63,261 bases of DNA from an uncultured Pelagibacteraceae bacterium (GTDB lineage: Bacteria; Pseudomonadota; Alphaproteobacteria; Pelagibacterales; Pelagibacteraceae): the NCBI GenBank assembly GCA_902595285.1, contig CACJPL010000008.1, positions 1-63,261 on the forward strand, written 5' to 3'. How positions within the stretch are numbered: the stretch's first letter is position 1; each line of letters begins with the position of its first letter. Below the pieces are notes generated by a model that saw nothing but the letters and a program-made list of their open reading frames with translations, did not search any database and had not been told where the DNA came from. The translations under genes and the position numbers were made by a program. Shown piece by piece: positions 55,329-63,261 of the stretch.

Positions 55329-56338
55329 AAATTTCTTGATAAACTAAATGATGTTAATCTTTTAAGAATATTTTTTTCCACAGAATCTTTAAATACACTT
55401 AGAGAATTTGAGGCTAAATTTATATAGTGCTGTGCTTTTTGATAGCATTCCTGAATTATTTTATACTTATTTATAAGAGCAATAATTTCATTAAAGTCAT
55501 CTTTTGTTCTTAATTCTTTTTGAAACATATTTGATAAAATTTTCTTCTCATTATTTCCTAATTTTTGAAAAAGTAAAATTATTGGTAAGGTAATTTTTCC
55601 TTCAAAAAAATCTTGACCAATTTTTTTACCAAATAGTTTGAGCTCAGCATTATAGTCTAGTGTATCGTCTGCTATTTGAAAAGTTAATCCCAGGTTTCTT
55701 CCATAAAATTCTAAAGCGTCTTTTTCTTTATTTTCTGCATCAGATAAAATTGCTCCAACTTTAGTTGCTGCTGCAAATAACTCAGCAGTTTTAGCTGAGA
55801 TTATTTTTAAATATGTTTCTTCCAGCATATCAACTTCACCTTTGTGTTGAAGTTGCAGAACTTCTCCTTGAGCAATTTTAGATGAAGTGGACGATAATAA
55901 TTTTAAAACTTCTAGGTTTCCGTCTTCTACCATCATTTCAAAACATCTGCTCAATAGATAATCTCCTATTAAAACTGACGAATGATTATCCCAAACTTTA
56001 TTTAAAGTTTCTTTCCCTCTTCTAACAGTCCCTTCATCAATTACGTCATCATGCATCAATGTTGCGCTGTGAATTAATTCAACACACGCAGCTAAATTTA
56101 TATCTCTAGAGCCTTTAGAGTAACCGCATAATTTTGCACTACCCAAAGTTAGTAAAGCTCTTAGTCTTTTTCCTCCAGTTTCTATGTGATAATCTGTCAT
56201 TTTTTGAACCAGCTGTACTTCACTAGATAATTTTGATTTTATTTTTTCTTCGGTTAAAACTAGTTTTTCTTCAACCGAGTCTTTAAGCTGAAAATAAGAA
56301 TCATTTATTTGATTTTTAAGCTGTACAACTGTTCCCAT
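55325..56338 (-). CDS. ispB: Long-chain polyprenyl diphosphate synthase
   Basis: The 337-residue trans-prenyltransferase has GGKRLRALLTL near 55, the first motif LMHDDVIDEGTVRRGKETLN near 92 and the second motif FQIADDTLDYNA near 210. The small residue position before the first motif suggests a long product, such as the ubiquinone side chain. It is distinct from ispA at 50794. It starts 114 bp from divergent sppA. Confidence 0.9.
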   Translation of the reverse strand: MGTVVQLKNQINDSYFQLKDSVEEKLVLTEEKIKSKLSSEVQLVQKMTDYHIETGGKRLRALLTLGSAKLCGYSKGSRDINLAACVELIHSATLMHDDVIDEGTVRRGKETLNKVWDNHSSVLIGDYLLSRCFEMMVEDGNLEVLKLLSSTSSKIAQGEVLQLQHKGEVDMLEETYLKIISAKTAELFAAATKVGAILSDAENKEKDALEFYGRNLGLTFQIADDTLDYNAELKLFGKKIGQDFFEGKITLPIILLFQKLGNNEKKILSNMFQKELRTKDDFNEIIALINKYKIIQECYQKAQHYINLASNSLSVFKDSVEKNILKRLTSFSLSRNF

Positions 56339-56384
56339 AACATTTTTAAATTAGTATAATTTGTTTATATATATTACTTATCAA

Positions 56385-56412
56385 TTGACGCACCAGTTTC
56401 TTCAATTATAAG
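56385..56412 (+). promoter_or_regulatory. Candidate promoter for sppA-glyQS-ppdK
   Basis: TTGACG (56385-56390) and TATAAG (56407-56412) are 16 bases apart in the 114-bp divergent ispB-sppA spacer, predicting a start near 56419, 34 bases before the sppA ATG. Both hexamers match consensus at five of six positions. The -35 overlaps TATCAATTGA, whose reverse strand offers TTGATA toward ispB. Confidence 0.55.
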
Positions 56413-56452
56413 TAGTCTTTATATTCAATAAATAATTCTATAAGACTTAACT

Positions 56453-57259
56453 ATGTTCTCTTTTTTTAAAAAGAAAAAAATTGTTGCTCACTTAAAATTA
56501 AGTGGAGTTATTGGTAATGCTGGAAAATTTAAACAAGGTATTGATTTTGCAGGTCAAGAAGAACTAATTAAAAAGGCTTTTTCTCTGAAAAAAGCGACAA
56601 GTGTTGCTATATCAATCAATTCTCCAGGAGGATCACCAGTTCAATCTCATTTAATCTACAGTTTTATTAGACAACAAGCAAAAAAACACAAAAAAAAAGT
56701 TATTGTATTCGCAGAAGACGTAGCAGCTTCTGGAGGCTATTTGATTTCTTGTGCTGGAGACGAAATTTATGCAAATTCAAGTTCAATAATTGGATCTATA
56801 GGAGTGATATATTCTTCTTTTGGATTTACAGAGTTGATAAAAAAAATTGGGGTTGAAAGAAGAGTTCATACCGCTGGCAAAAACAAAAGCACACTTGATC
56901 CATTTTTAGAAGAAAAAAACGAGGATATTGAAAGATTAAAAAATATTCAATTGGATCTTCATAAAGACTTTATAGATGTTGTTGAAAAAAGTAGAGGATC
57001 AAAATTAAACAAATCTGATGTAGAACTTTTTTCAGGTGAGTTTTGGTCAGGCAGTAAAGCAAAAAATTTAGGATTGATTGATGGAATAGGTAACGCACAT
57101 GAAATATTAAAAGATAAATTTGGTGAGGATGTAATTATTAAAAAATTTGAAAAATCAAAAGGATGGTTAAGTCAAAAACTTTCTTCATCTAGCAATCAAG
57201 TAGATCAAATAGCAAGCATTTTAGATGAAAGATCAATTTGGCAAAGATATGGTCTCTAA
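56453..57259 (+). CDS. S49 family peptidase (SppA-like)
   Basis: The 268-residue serine protease has [15 protein letters not shown] near 60, [21 protein letters not shown] near 83-103 with the catalytic Ser in ASGGY, then the general-base Lys in [11 protein letters not shown] near 143. No membrane helix or signal peptide is visible at the N-terminus ([14 protein letters not shown]), unlike E. coli SppA, so a cytoplasmic or peripheral location is likely. It is first in an operon with glyQ-glyS-ppdK. Cleaved signal peptides are a plausible substrate. Confidence 0.88.
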   Translation: MFSFFKKKKIVAHLKLSGVIGNAGKFKQGIDFAGQEELIKKAFSLKKATSVAISINSPGGSPVQSHLIYSFIRQQAKKHKKKVIVFAEDVAASGGYLISCAGDEIYANSSSIIGSIGVIYSSFGFTELIKKIGVERRVHTAGKNKSTLDPFLEEKNEDIERLKNIQLDLHKDFIDVVEKSRGSKLNKSDVELFSGEFWSGSKAKNLGLIDGIGNAHEILKDKFGEDVIIKKFEKSKGWLSQKLSSSSNQVDQIASILDERSIWQRYGL

Positions 57260-58130
57260 AGCAAAAAAAGAAAAAAAAAAAATTCAAACATTCCAAGAAA
57301 CAATCTTAAATCTTCAGAAATTTTGGAGTAAAAAGGGATGCATTATTCTCCAGCCTTACGATATGGAGGTTGGAGCAGGAACTTTTCATCCGGCTACGAC
57401 CCTAAGATCACTTGGAACTAAACCATGGAAAGCAGCTTACGTACAACCATCAAGAAGACCTACAGATGGAAGATATGGAGATAATCCAAACAGGTTACAA
57501 CACTATTATCAATTTCAAGTTTTAATCAAACCTTCCCCTGAAAATATAAAAAAACTTTATCTAAATAGTTTAGATACTATAGGAATAGATCATAATGATC
57601 ATGATATAAGGTTTGTTGAAGATGATTGGGAAAGTCCAACATTAGGTGCCGCAGGATTGGGATGGGAAGTATGGTGTGATGGAATGGAAATTACCCAATT
57701 TACCTATTTTCAACAAATGGCTGGATTTGATTGTAAACCTGTATCAGTTGAAATCACTTATGGCTTAGAAAGAATTTGTATGTTCACACAAAAAGAAAAA
57801 AATGTTTATGATTTATTGTGGAATGATGAAGGTGTAAAGTATCACGAAGTTTTTCATCAAGCTGAAAAAGAATTTTCAGCTTATAATTTTGAACATGCGA
57901 ATGTAGAAACACTTTTGAAAATGTTTGAAATGCATGAGTCTGAGGCAAAAGATTTGGTAGAAAAAAAAATTTCTTTACCAGCATATGATCAATGTTTAAA
58001 AGCCAGTCATGTGTTTAATATTCTAGATGCAAGAGGTGCAATCAGTGTAGCGCAAAGAGCTGGTTATATTGCTAGAATAAGAGATATTACAAAATCTGCA
58101 GCTGGCATTTGGTTAGATAGTCAAAAGTAA
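57249..58130 (+). CDS. glyQ: Glycyl-tRNA synthetase alpha subunit
   Basis: I use the ATG at 57249 (293 residues), overlapping sppA by 11 bases. An ATG at 57225 would overlap more. After a Lys-rich leader containing an A12 tract, the GlyQ core runs [62 protein letters not shown] and [13 protein letters not shown]. It forms the alpha2beta2 bacterial GlyRS with GlyS. Confidence 0.96.
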   Translation: MVSKAKKEKKKIQTFQETILNLQKFWSKKGCIILQPYDMEVGAGTFHPATTLRSLGTKPWKAAYVQPSRRPTDGRYGDNPNRLQHYYQFQVLIKPSPENIKKLYLNSLDTIGIDHNDHDIRFVEDDWESPTLGAAGLGWEVWCDGMEITQFTYFQQMAGFDCKPVSVEITYGLERICMFTQKEKNVYDLLWNDEGVKYHEVFHQAEKEFSAYNFEHANVETLLKMFEMHESEAKDLVEKKISLPAYDQCLKASHVFNILDARGAISVAQRAGYIARIRDITKSAAGIWLDSQK

Positions 58131-60196
58131 TGTCAGAGTTTTTTTTAGAATTATTTAGTGAAGAAATACCTTCAAATCTTCAACAAAATTTAAGGGTAGA
58201 CTTACTTAAAAGTTTTAATGATTTATTTTTAGAAAAGTCAATTTTATTCAAAAAAAGCTCGTCATATTCAACACCAAACAGACTAGTTGTATTATTTGAA
58301 GGTGTTCAAAAAAATGTTGTACTAAAATCTGAGGAGATTAAAGGTCCAAATATTAAGTCACCAGAGGCAGCACTCGAGGGGTTTGTTAGGTCAAATAAAA
58401 TTTTAAAAAAGGATCTCTACCAAAAGAAAACAGACAAAGGAGAATTTTATTTTTTCAAGACAAAATCAAAAAAATTGCACACACATGAATTACTAGAGGA
58501 ATTTATCCCAATATTATTAAATAAAATTCAATGGAAAAAATCAATGTATTGGGGAACTTTTGACCTAAATTGGGGCAGACCATTAAAGTCAATTCTATCT
58601 GTATTTGATAAAAAAAAGTTAAATTTTAATTTTCATCACATAAGATCTTCTAACTCAACTTTTATTGATAAAGAATTTGAGGAAAATAAAAAGTCTTTCT
58701 TAGAATTTAAAAATTATAAAAGTTTTTTTAAAAAAATTGACATTATCGTTGATCACAACGAAAGAAAAAAGTTAATAGAAAAAAAATTTAACAATATACT
58801 AAAAAATAAAAATATTAAGATTCAACATAATCCTACATTACTTAATGAAGTTGTAGATTTAACAGATCAACCAAATATCCTTCTTTGTGAATTTGATAAG
58901 AAATTTTTAAATATTCCGAAAGAAATATTAATTATTACCATGCAATACCATCAAAAATATTTTCCTATATTTGATAATAAAGAAAATATTACCAATGAGT
59001 TTTTAGTGGTTGCAAACAAAAAAGATAAAAAGGGATTAATTAAATTAGGAAATGAAAGAGTAGTTGAAGCAAGATTAAGTGATGCAGAATTTTTTTGGAA
59101 AAAAGATAAATCTCAAAATATGGTCAAAAAAGTTACTGAATTAAAATCAATGAATTATTTTAAAGGGTTAGGGAGTTATTTCGATAAAGCCCAAAGAATG
59201 AGAAAATTGGGTGGAATGATATCTGATGAACTTTTAATCAGTAAAGAAAAAGTTGAATTGTCAGCATCAATTTGTAAAGTTGATTTATTATCAGAACTAG
59301 TGAGTGAATTTCCAGAACTTCAAGGTGTAATGGGGGGTTATTTTGCTAACGCACAAGGTTTTGATAAAGATTTAGCTTTGGCAATAACTGAGCAATATTT
59401 ACCTACAGGTCCAGGTTCAAGAGTTCCAAAAAAACCATTTAGCATAGCCCTTTCTTTGGCTGATAAGATAGATACTTTAGTTGGTTTTTTTGGTTTAAAT
59501 CAAAAGCCAACAAGTTCTAAAGATCCTTATGCTCTAAGAAGATTAGCATTGGGGGTAATAAGAATAATAGTTGAAAATAAAAAAGATTTTAAAATAAAAG
59601 ATCTGATTAATTATTCTTCAAGCCTGTATTTAGATCAAGGTTTTGAAATTGATAACCAATCTCTACAAAATGAATTATCAAATTTTTTAATGGATAGATT
59701 AAAATATCACATGAAGGAAGAAAATATTAGAAATGATATAATTCAAGCATCAACTAGTTCTTTTAACTTAGATCAATCTGTTATTATTTTTAATAAAGCT
59801 AAACATTTAAATAAAATTATTAACAAACCAAATGGTTTGGATATTGTTGCAAGCTATAAAAGAGCCTCAAACATTTTAGACGGTGAATTAAAAAAAGATA
59901 AAATAGAATTATCAAATACAACTGACCCTGGTATTTTTAAAACTGAGTTAGAAAAAAACCTATTTAAAAAAATTAGTGAATTAAGGAAATATTTTTCAAG
60001 CATTAATAAAGATGAAAATTATGTTCAAACATTGGACAATTTAGCTAGCGTTAAAAGAGAGGTTTTTGACTTTTTTGATAATGTAATTGTGAACGAAGAT
60101 GATCTGGTCATAAAGAAGAATAGATTGGAACTAATCCAAATGATGTGTAAAACGTTCAACAATTATGTTAATTTTTCTCTAATCGACTCCCGTTAA
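58130..60196 (+). CDS. glyS: Glycyl-tRNA synthetase beta subunit
   Basis: The 688-residue subunit starts EFFLELFSEEIPSNLQQN and has FEGVQKNV, GPNIKSPEAALEGFVRS, WGRPLKSIL and MQYHQKYFPIFD, then ARLSDAEFFWKKDK near 315 and GGYFANAQGFDKDLALAITEQYLPTGPGSRVP near 400, typical GlyS segments. It binds the tRNA. Its start overlaps the glyQ stop and its stop overlaps the ppdK start. Confidence 0.96.
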   Translation: MSEFFLELFSEEIPSNLQQNLRVDLLKSFNDLFLEKSILFKKSSSYSTPNRLVVLFEGVQKNVVLKSEEIKGPNIKSPEAALEGFVRSNKILKKDLYQKKTDKGEFYFFKTKSKKLHTHELLEEFIPILLNKIQWKKSMYWGTFDLNWGRPLKSILSVFDKKKLNFNFHHIRSSNSTFIDKEFEENKKSFLEFKNYKSFFKKIDIIVDHNERKKLIEKKFNNILKNKNIKIQHNPTLLNEVVDLTDQPNILLCEFDKKFLNIPKEILIITMQYHQKYFPIFDNKENITNEFLVVANKKDKKGLIKLGNERVVEARLSDAEFFWKKDKSQNMVKKVTELKSMNYFKGLGSYFDKAQRMRKLGGMISDELLISKEKVELSASICKVDLLSELVSEFPELQGVMGGYFANAQGFDKDLALAITEQYLPTGPGSRVPKKPFSIALSLADKIDTLVGFFGLNQKPTSSKDPYALRRLALGVIRIIVENKKDFKIKDLINYSSSLYLDQGFEIDNQSLQNELSNFLMDRLKYHMKEENIRNDIIQASTSSFNLDQSVIIFNKAKHLNKIINKPNGLDIVASYKRASNILDGELKKDKIELSNTTDPGIFKTELEKNLFKKISELRKYFSSINKDENYVQTLDNLASVKREVFDFFDNVIVNEDDLVIKKNRLELIQMMCKTFNNYVNFSLIDSR

Positions 60197-62853
60197 TGAA
60201 AAAACATATATTAAACTTCAATTCTAAGGATAGTAAAAAAATTAAAAATCCTAAAAACTTTTTAGGAGGAAAAGGTGCTAATCTTTCTGAAATGGGAAGA
60301 ATGGGTCTCCCAGTCCCGCCTGGTTTTACAATATCCACAAAAGTTTGTGAAATTTTTTATAAGGATAAAAAAAAATTAAATAAAAATCTAATTTCTCAGA
60401 TTAGAAAAGAATTAAAATTAATTGAAAAAGATGTTTCTAAAAAATTTGGAGACTTAAAAAATCCACTTTTGTTGTCTGTACGTTCTGGCGCAAGAGTATC
60501 AATGCCAGGTATGATGGATACTATTCTAAATCTGGGTCTGAACGATAAAACAGTTAAAGCTTTAGCAGTCAAAACTTCAAATGGAAGATTTGCTAAAGAC
60601 AGTTATAGAAGATTCATTCAAATGTATGGTAATGTGGTAATGGGTGTAAAAGGTTATCATTTCGAGGAATTAATTGAAAATTATAAACTTACCAAAGGTG
60701 TTTTGTTAGATACAGATTTAGATGAGAGTGATTGGGATGGATTAATTGAAGATTTTAAAAGGACAGTAAGAGAAAAGGCAAAAAAAGATTTTCCTCAAGA
60801 TGTCTATGAACAATTACTAGGAGCAATAAGTGCAGTATTTTTATCGTGGGAAAGTAATAGAGCAAAAGTTTATAGAAAATTAAATCAAATCCCAGCCGAG
60901 TGGGGAACTGCTGTAAACGTTCAATCAATGGTTTTTGGAAATATGGGTGATAATTGTGCAACAGGAGTTGTGTTTACAAGAAATCCATCAGATGGATTAA
61001 ATGAAATATATGGTGAGTATTTAATTAATGCGCAAGGTGAAGATGTTGTAGCGGGTACAAGGACTCCTCAATACATAACAAAAAAAGCTAGGAGAGATGC
61101 TAAAGTAAAAGAATTATCAATGGAAGAATCTATGCCTAAAGTCTTTAAAGAACTTCAAAAAATTTTGAAAAGATTAGAGATTCATTACAAAGATATGCAA
61201 GACGTAGAGTTTACAGTTGAAAATAGTAAATTATGGATGCTTCAAACAAGATCAGGAAAAAGAACAGCAAAATCAGCGGTCAAGATTGCAGTTGATATGG
61301 TTAAAGAAAAATTAATTTCTAAAAAGGAAGCTGTATTAAGAATTGACCCAAACTCCTTAGATACACTTTTGCATCCTACTTTGGATGAAAAAAGTTCAAT
61401 TAATGTAATAGCAAATGGATTGCCAGCATCACCAGGTGCAGCCAGTGGTAAAGTTGTATTTACATCAGAAGAGGCTGAAAGATTAACCGCAATGATGCAA
61501 GACACAATTTTGGTCAGAGTAGAGACCTCTCCAGAAGATATACAAGGTATGCATGCTGCTAAAGGAATTTTAACGGCTAGAGGAGGAATGACAAGTCATG
61601 CAGCTGTTGTTGCAAGAGGTATGGGTAGACCATGTGTATCAGGATCAAGTGAAATTGATATAAACTATGAAAATAGATCTTTTAAAACTTCTTCAATGGA
61701 GATTAAAGAAGGAGACGTAATCACTATTGATGGCTCAACTGGAAGAATTATTGCTGGAAGTGTTTCAACTGTGAAGCCTGAAATATCTGGTGACTTTTCC
61801 AAGTTAATGTCTTGGGCAGATAGCTTTAGAAAATTAAAAGTAAGAACAAATTCTGAGACACCAAAAGATACCAAAACAGCAAAAGATTTTGGAGCAGAGG
61901 GTATTGGACTATGCAGAACTGAACATATGTTTTTTGATGAAGAACGAATTTTGTCTGTAAGAGAAATGATATTATCTAAGACAAAAGAAGACAGAGCAGT
62001 AGCATTACAAAAACTGTTACCGCATCAAAGAAAAGATTTTATAGATATTTTTAAAATCATGAGTGGATTACCAGTCACAGTTAGGTTGTTGGACCCACCA
62101 TTACATGAATTTTTACCACGTACAGAAAAGGAAATTAATGAGGTTGCTAGTATAGTTAATCTCACAGTTAAAGAGGTTGAGACAAGAATCGAAGAGCTCC
62201 ATGAGCAAAATCCTATGTTAGGTCATAGAGGATGTCGTCTGGGAATATCTTTTCCTGAAATTTATGAAATGCAATGCAAAGCAATATTTGAGGCTCTGGT
62301 TTACCTTAAAAAAAATAAAATTAAATCTGCATTTCCTGAAATAATGATACCTTTAGTATCTACAGAGGCTGAGATTAAAATAATGAAAGAATTAGTAATT
62401 AGAACTGCTAGTCAAGTTCAACAAGAAAATAAATTAAAAATAGAATTTTTAGTAGGAACGATGATTGAATTACCTAGAGCGGCAATAAAAGCAATGGAGA
62501 TTGCTAAGCATGCAGAATTCTTTAGTTTTGGAACAAATGATTTAACTCAGACTACTTTTGGGATCAGTAGAGATGATAGTGGTAAATTCTTAAATGATTA
62601 TTTAGAAAACAAAATATTTTCTGTTGATCCTTTTGTTTCAATAGATGATGGGGTTTCAGATTTAGTAGAAATTGCAGTAGAAAAAGGACGAAAACAAAAT
62701 AAAAATCTTAAATTAGGTATCTGTGGAGAGCATGGAGGAGATCCGCATAGCATATTTTTTTGCTCTAAAGCAGGATTGAATTATGTTTCATGCTCACCTT
62801 ATAGAGTTCCAATTGCTAGATTAGCTGCAGCGCAAGCAGAAATAAAAAAATAA
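60196..62853 (+). CDS. ppdK: Pyruvate, phosphate dikinase
   Basis: This 885-residue enzyme interconverts pyruvate and PEP with ATP and phosphate. FLGGKGANLSEMGRMGLPVPPGF is the N-terminal ATP-binding start. The phosphohistidine sits in GGMTSHAAVVARGMGRPCVSG (His about 468), and the C-terminal PEP/pyruvate domain has FGTNDLTQTTFG and GICGEHGGDP with the catalytic Cys about 843. It can support gluconeogenesis from pyruvate, alongside the gap-pgk-fba genes. It ends the glyQS operon. Confidence 0.96.
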   Translation: MKKHILNFNSKDSKKIKNPKNFLGGKGANLSEMGRMGLPVPPGFTISTKVCEIFYKDKKKLNKNLISQIRKELKLIEKDVSKKFGDLKNPLLLSVRSGARVSMPGMMDTILNLGLNDKTVKALAVKTSNGRFAKDSYRRFIQMYGNVVMGVKGYHFEELIENYKLTKGVLLDTDLDESDWDGLIEDFKRTVREKAKKDFPQDVYEQLLGAISAVFLSWESNRAKVYRKLNQIPAEWGTAVNVQSMVFGNMGDNCATGVVFTRNPSDGLNEIYGEYLINAQGEDVVAGTRTPQYITKKARRDAKVKELSMEESMPKVFKELQKILKRLEIHYKDMQDVEFTVENSKLWMLQTRSGKRTAKSAVKIAVDMVKEKLISKKEAVLRIDPNSLDTLLHPTLDEKSSINVIANGLPASPGAASGKVVFTSEEAERLTAMMQDTILVRVETSPEDIQGMHAAKGILTARGGMTSHAAVVARGMGRPCVSGSSEIDINYENRSFKTSSMEIKEGDVITIDGSTGRIIAGSVSTVKPEISGDFSKLMSWADSFRKLKVRTNSETPKDTKTAKDFGAEGIGLCRTEHMFFDEERILSVREMILSKTKEDRAVALQKLLPHQRKDFIDIFKIMSGLPVTVRLLDPPLHEFLPRTEKEINEVASIVNLTVKEVETRIEELHEQNPMLGHRGCRLGISFPEIYEMQCKAIFEALVYLKKNKIKSAFPEIMIPLVSTEAEIKIMKELVIRTASQVQQENKLKIEFLVGTMIELPRAAIKAMEIAKHAEFFSFGTNDLTQTTFGISRDDSGKFLNDYLENKIFSVDPFVSIDDGVSDLVEIAVEKGRKQNKNLKLGICGEHGGDPHSIFFCSKAGLNYVSCSPYRVPIARLAAAQAEIKK

Positions 62854-62880
62854 AAATTTTAATTATTAATAATTTAAAAT

Positions 62881-63258
62881 TTAACCATTAGGACCAGTAA
62901 GCATACTTACTCGAATACATAAAATCAAGATTCCAAATATTATAGGTAATACAATAATGTTTGTTACAAAAGAATATTTACTTTTTTTTATAATTTTAAA
63001 AAGTAAGTTTGTAATTCCTAAAGAAAACAAGATTGAAAAAAAATAAGAATATCCCATTAAATGAACTGATGAAGATTGTTGAAGAATGAATGTATAAGAC
63101 AAGAATAAAAATAATATTGGAAGAATAATTAAGTTAAAAAATTTTTTTTCATTTTTATAAGTAATAAATAGACCGTAAAATGATAGTAATGAGATTAATA
63201 TCATACTTAAAATTGACAAAGAACAGTTAAAAACTTCTATTTTTGTATTTAAATTCAT
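62881..63258 (-). CDS. Unidentified small membrane protein
   Basis: The 125-residue product has about four hydrophobic segments (ILSMILISLLSFYGLFI; LIILPILFLFLSYTFIL; GYSYFFSILFSLGITNLLF; IIVLPIIFGILILCIRV) and no motif I recognise. The ATG at 63258 is the first start in the window, but the frame is open to the window edge, so the gene may be longer upstream. It is convergent with ppdK across 27 A/T-rich bases. No function is assigned. Confidence 0.5.
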   Translation of the reverse strand: MNLNTKIEVFNCSLSILSMILISLLSFYGLFITYKNEKKFFNLIILPILFLFLSYTFILQQSSSVHLMGYSYFFSILFSLGITNLLFKIIKKSKYSFVTNIIVLPIIFGILILCIRVSMLTGPNG

Positions 63259-63261
63259 TGA

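Noticed and set aside
57271..57282. A12 tract in glyQ as a phase-variation site
   Set aside because: It lies in an essential gene, where variation would be lethal. It shows that long A tracts also arise from base composition alone.
62854..62880. A/T inverted repeat between ppdK and the convergent gene as a terminator
   Set aside because: It is only A/T pairs without a GC stem or clear T run, and similar patterns arise by chance in this composition.

Overview
The window looks like a chromosome segment of a SAR11-clade alphaproteobacterium (Pelagibacterales). I infer this from the very low GC content, the almost complete absence of intergenic DNA (no gene-free stretch reaches 300 bases), the Lys/Asn/Ile-rich proteins, alphaproteobacterial gene orders (DUF4164-zapA, rluD-rpoH, yebC-ruvC-tolQRAB-pal-cpoB-tilS-ftsH-folP-glmM, COX IV-pntAA-pntAB-pntB), and a surface-glycan gene island that ends at an isolated 5S rRNA gene. 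In sequenced SAR11 genomes a hypervariable region of this kind lies between the 23S and 5S rRNA genes.

Region 1 (about 1-17100) is the glycan island. It is even more A/T-rich than the rest. It encodes nucleotide-sugar enzymes (UDP-HexNAc dehydrogenase, UDP-HexNAc 4-epimerase, dTDP-glucose 4,6-dehydratase, glucose-1-phosphate thymidylyltransferase, RfbD-like reductase), six glycosyltransferases or glycan-transfer-like proteins, a NodB-like deacetylase, a PglK/MsbA-like ABC exporter, a polytopic Wzy/GT-C-like protein, a Wzz-like copolymerase and a WecA-like initiating phosphoglycosyl transferase. Together these could assemble an O-antigen, capsule or glycan built on undecaprenyl phosphate. No 16S or 23S is present; they would lie left of the window.

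Region 2 (17140-22240) holds the solitary 5S rRNA, which has its own near-consensus sigma70 promoter. It is followed within about 10 bp by an epimerase, then rpmJ, a tiny cytochrome oxidase subunit IV, the three-gene proton-translocating transhydrogenase, a transaldolase-like enzyme, and (minus strand) rpsU with initiator tRNA-fMet directly behind it.

Region 3 (22288-30192, minus strand) is a tightly packed run: tkt-gap-pgk-fba-thiE-efp-suhB, then rpmE and trcR. Region 4 (30246-46079, plus strand) has zapA, folate and RNA-regulatory genes, yebC, a RuvC-like nuclease without ruvAB, the Tol-Pal envelope complex, tilS, ftsH, folP, glmM, thiD and purA.

Region 5 (46076-63258) has rpoH, rluD, tRNA-Arg(TCG), an ABC-2 exporter, Sua5/TsaC, isoprenoid genes (xseB-ispA-dxs and a long-chain prenyl synthase), aroC, pdxH, and an sppA-glyQ-glyS-ppdK operon. 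It ends in an unidentified small membrane protein. I found no CRISPR array, insertion sequence, prophage or toxin-antitoxin pair. The most unusual points are the detached, self-promoted 5S gene at the edge of the glycan island and the RuvC-like gene where ruvCAB would be expected.
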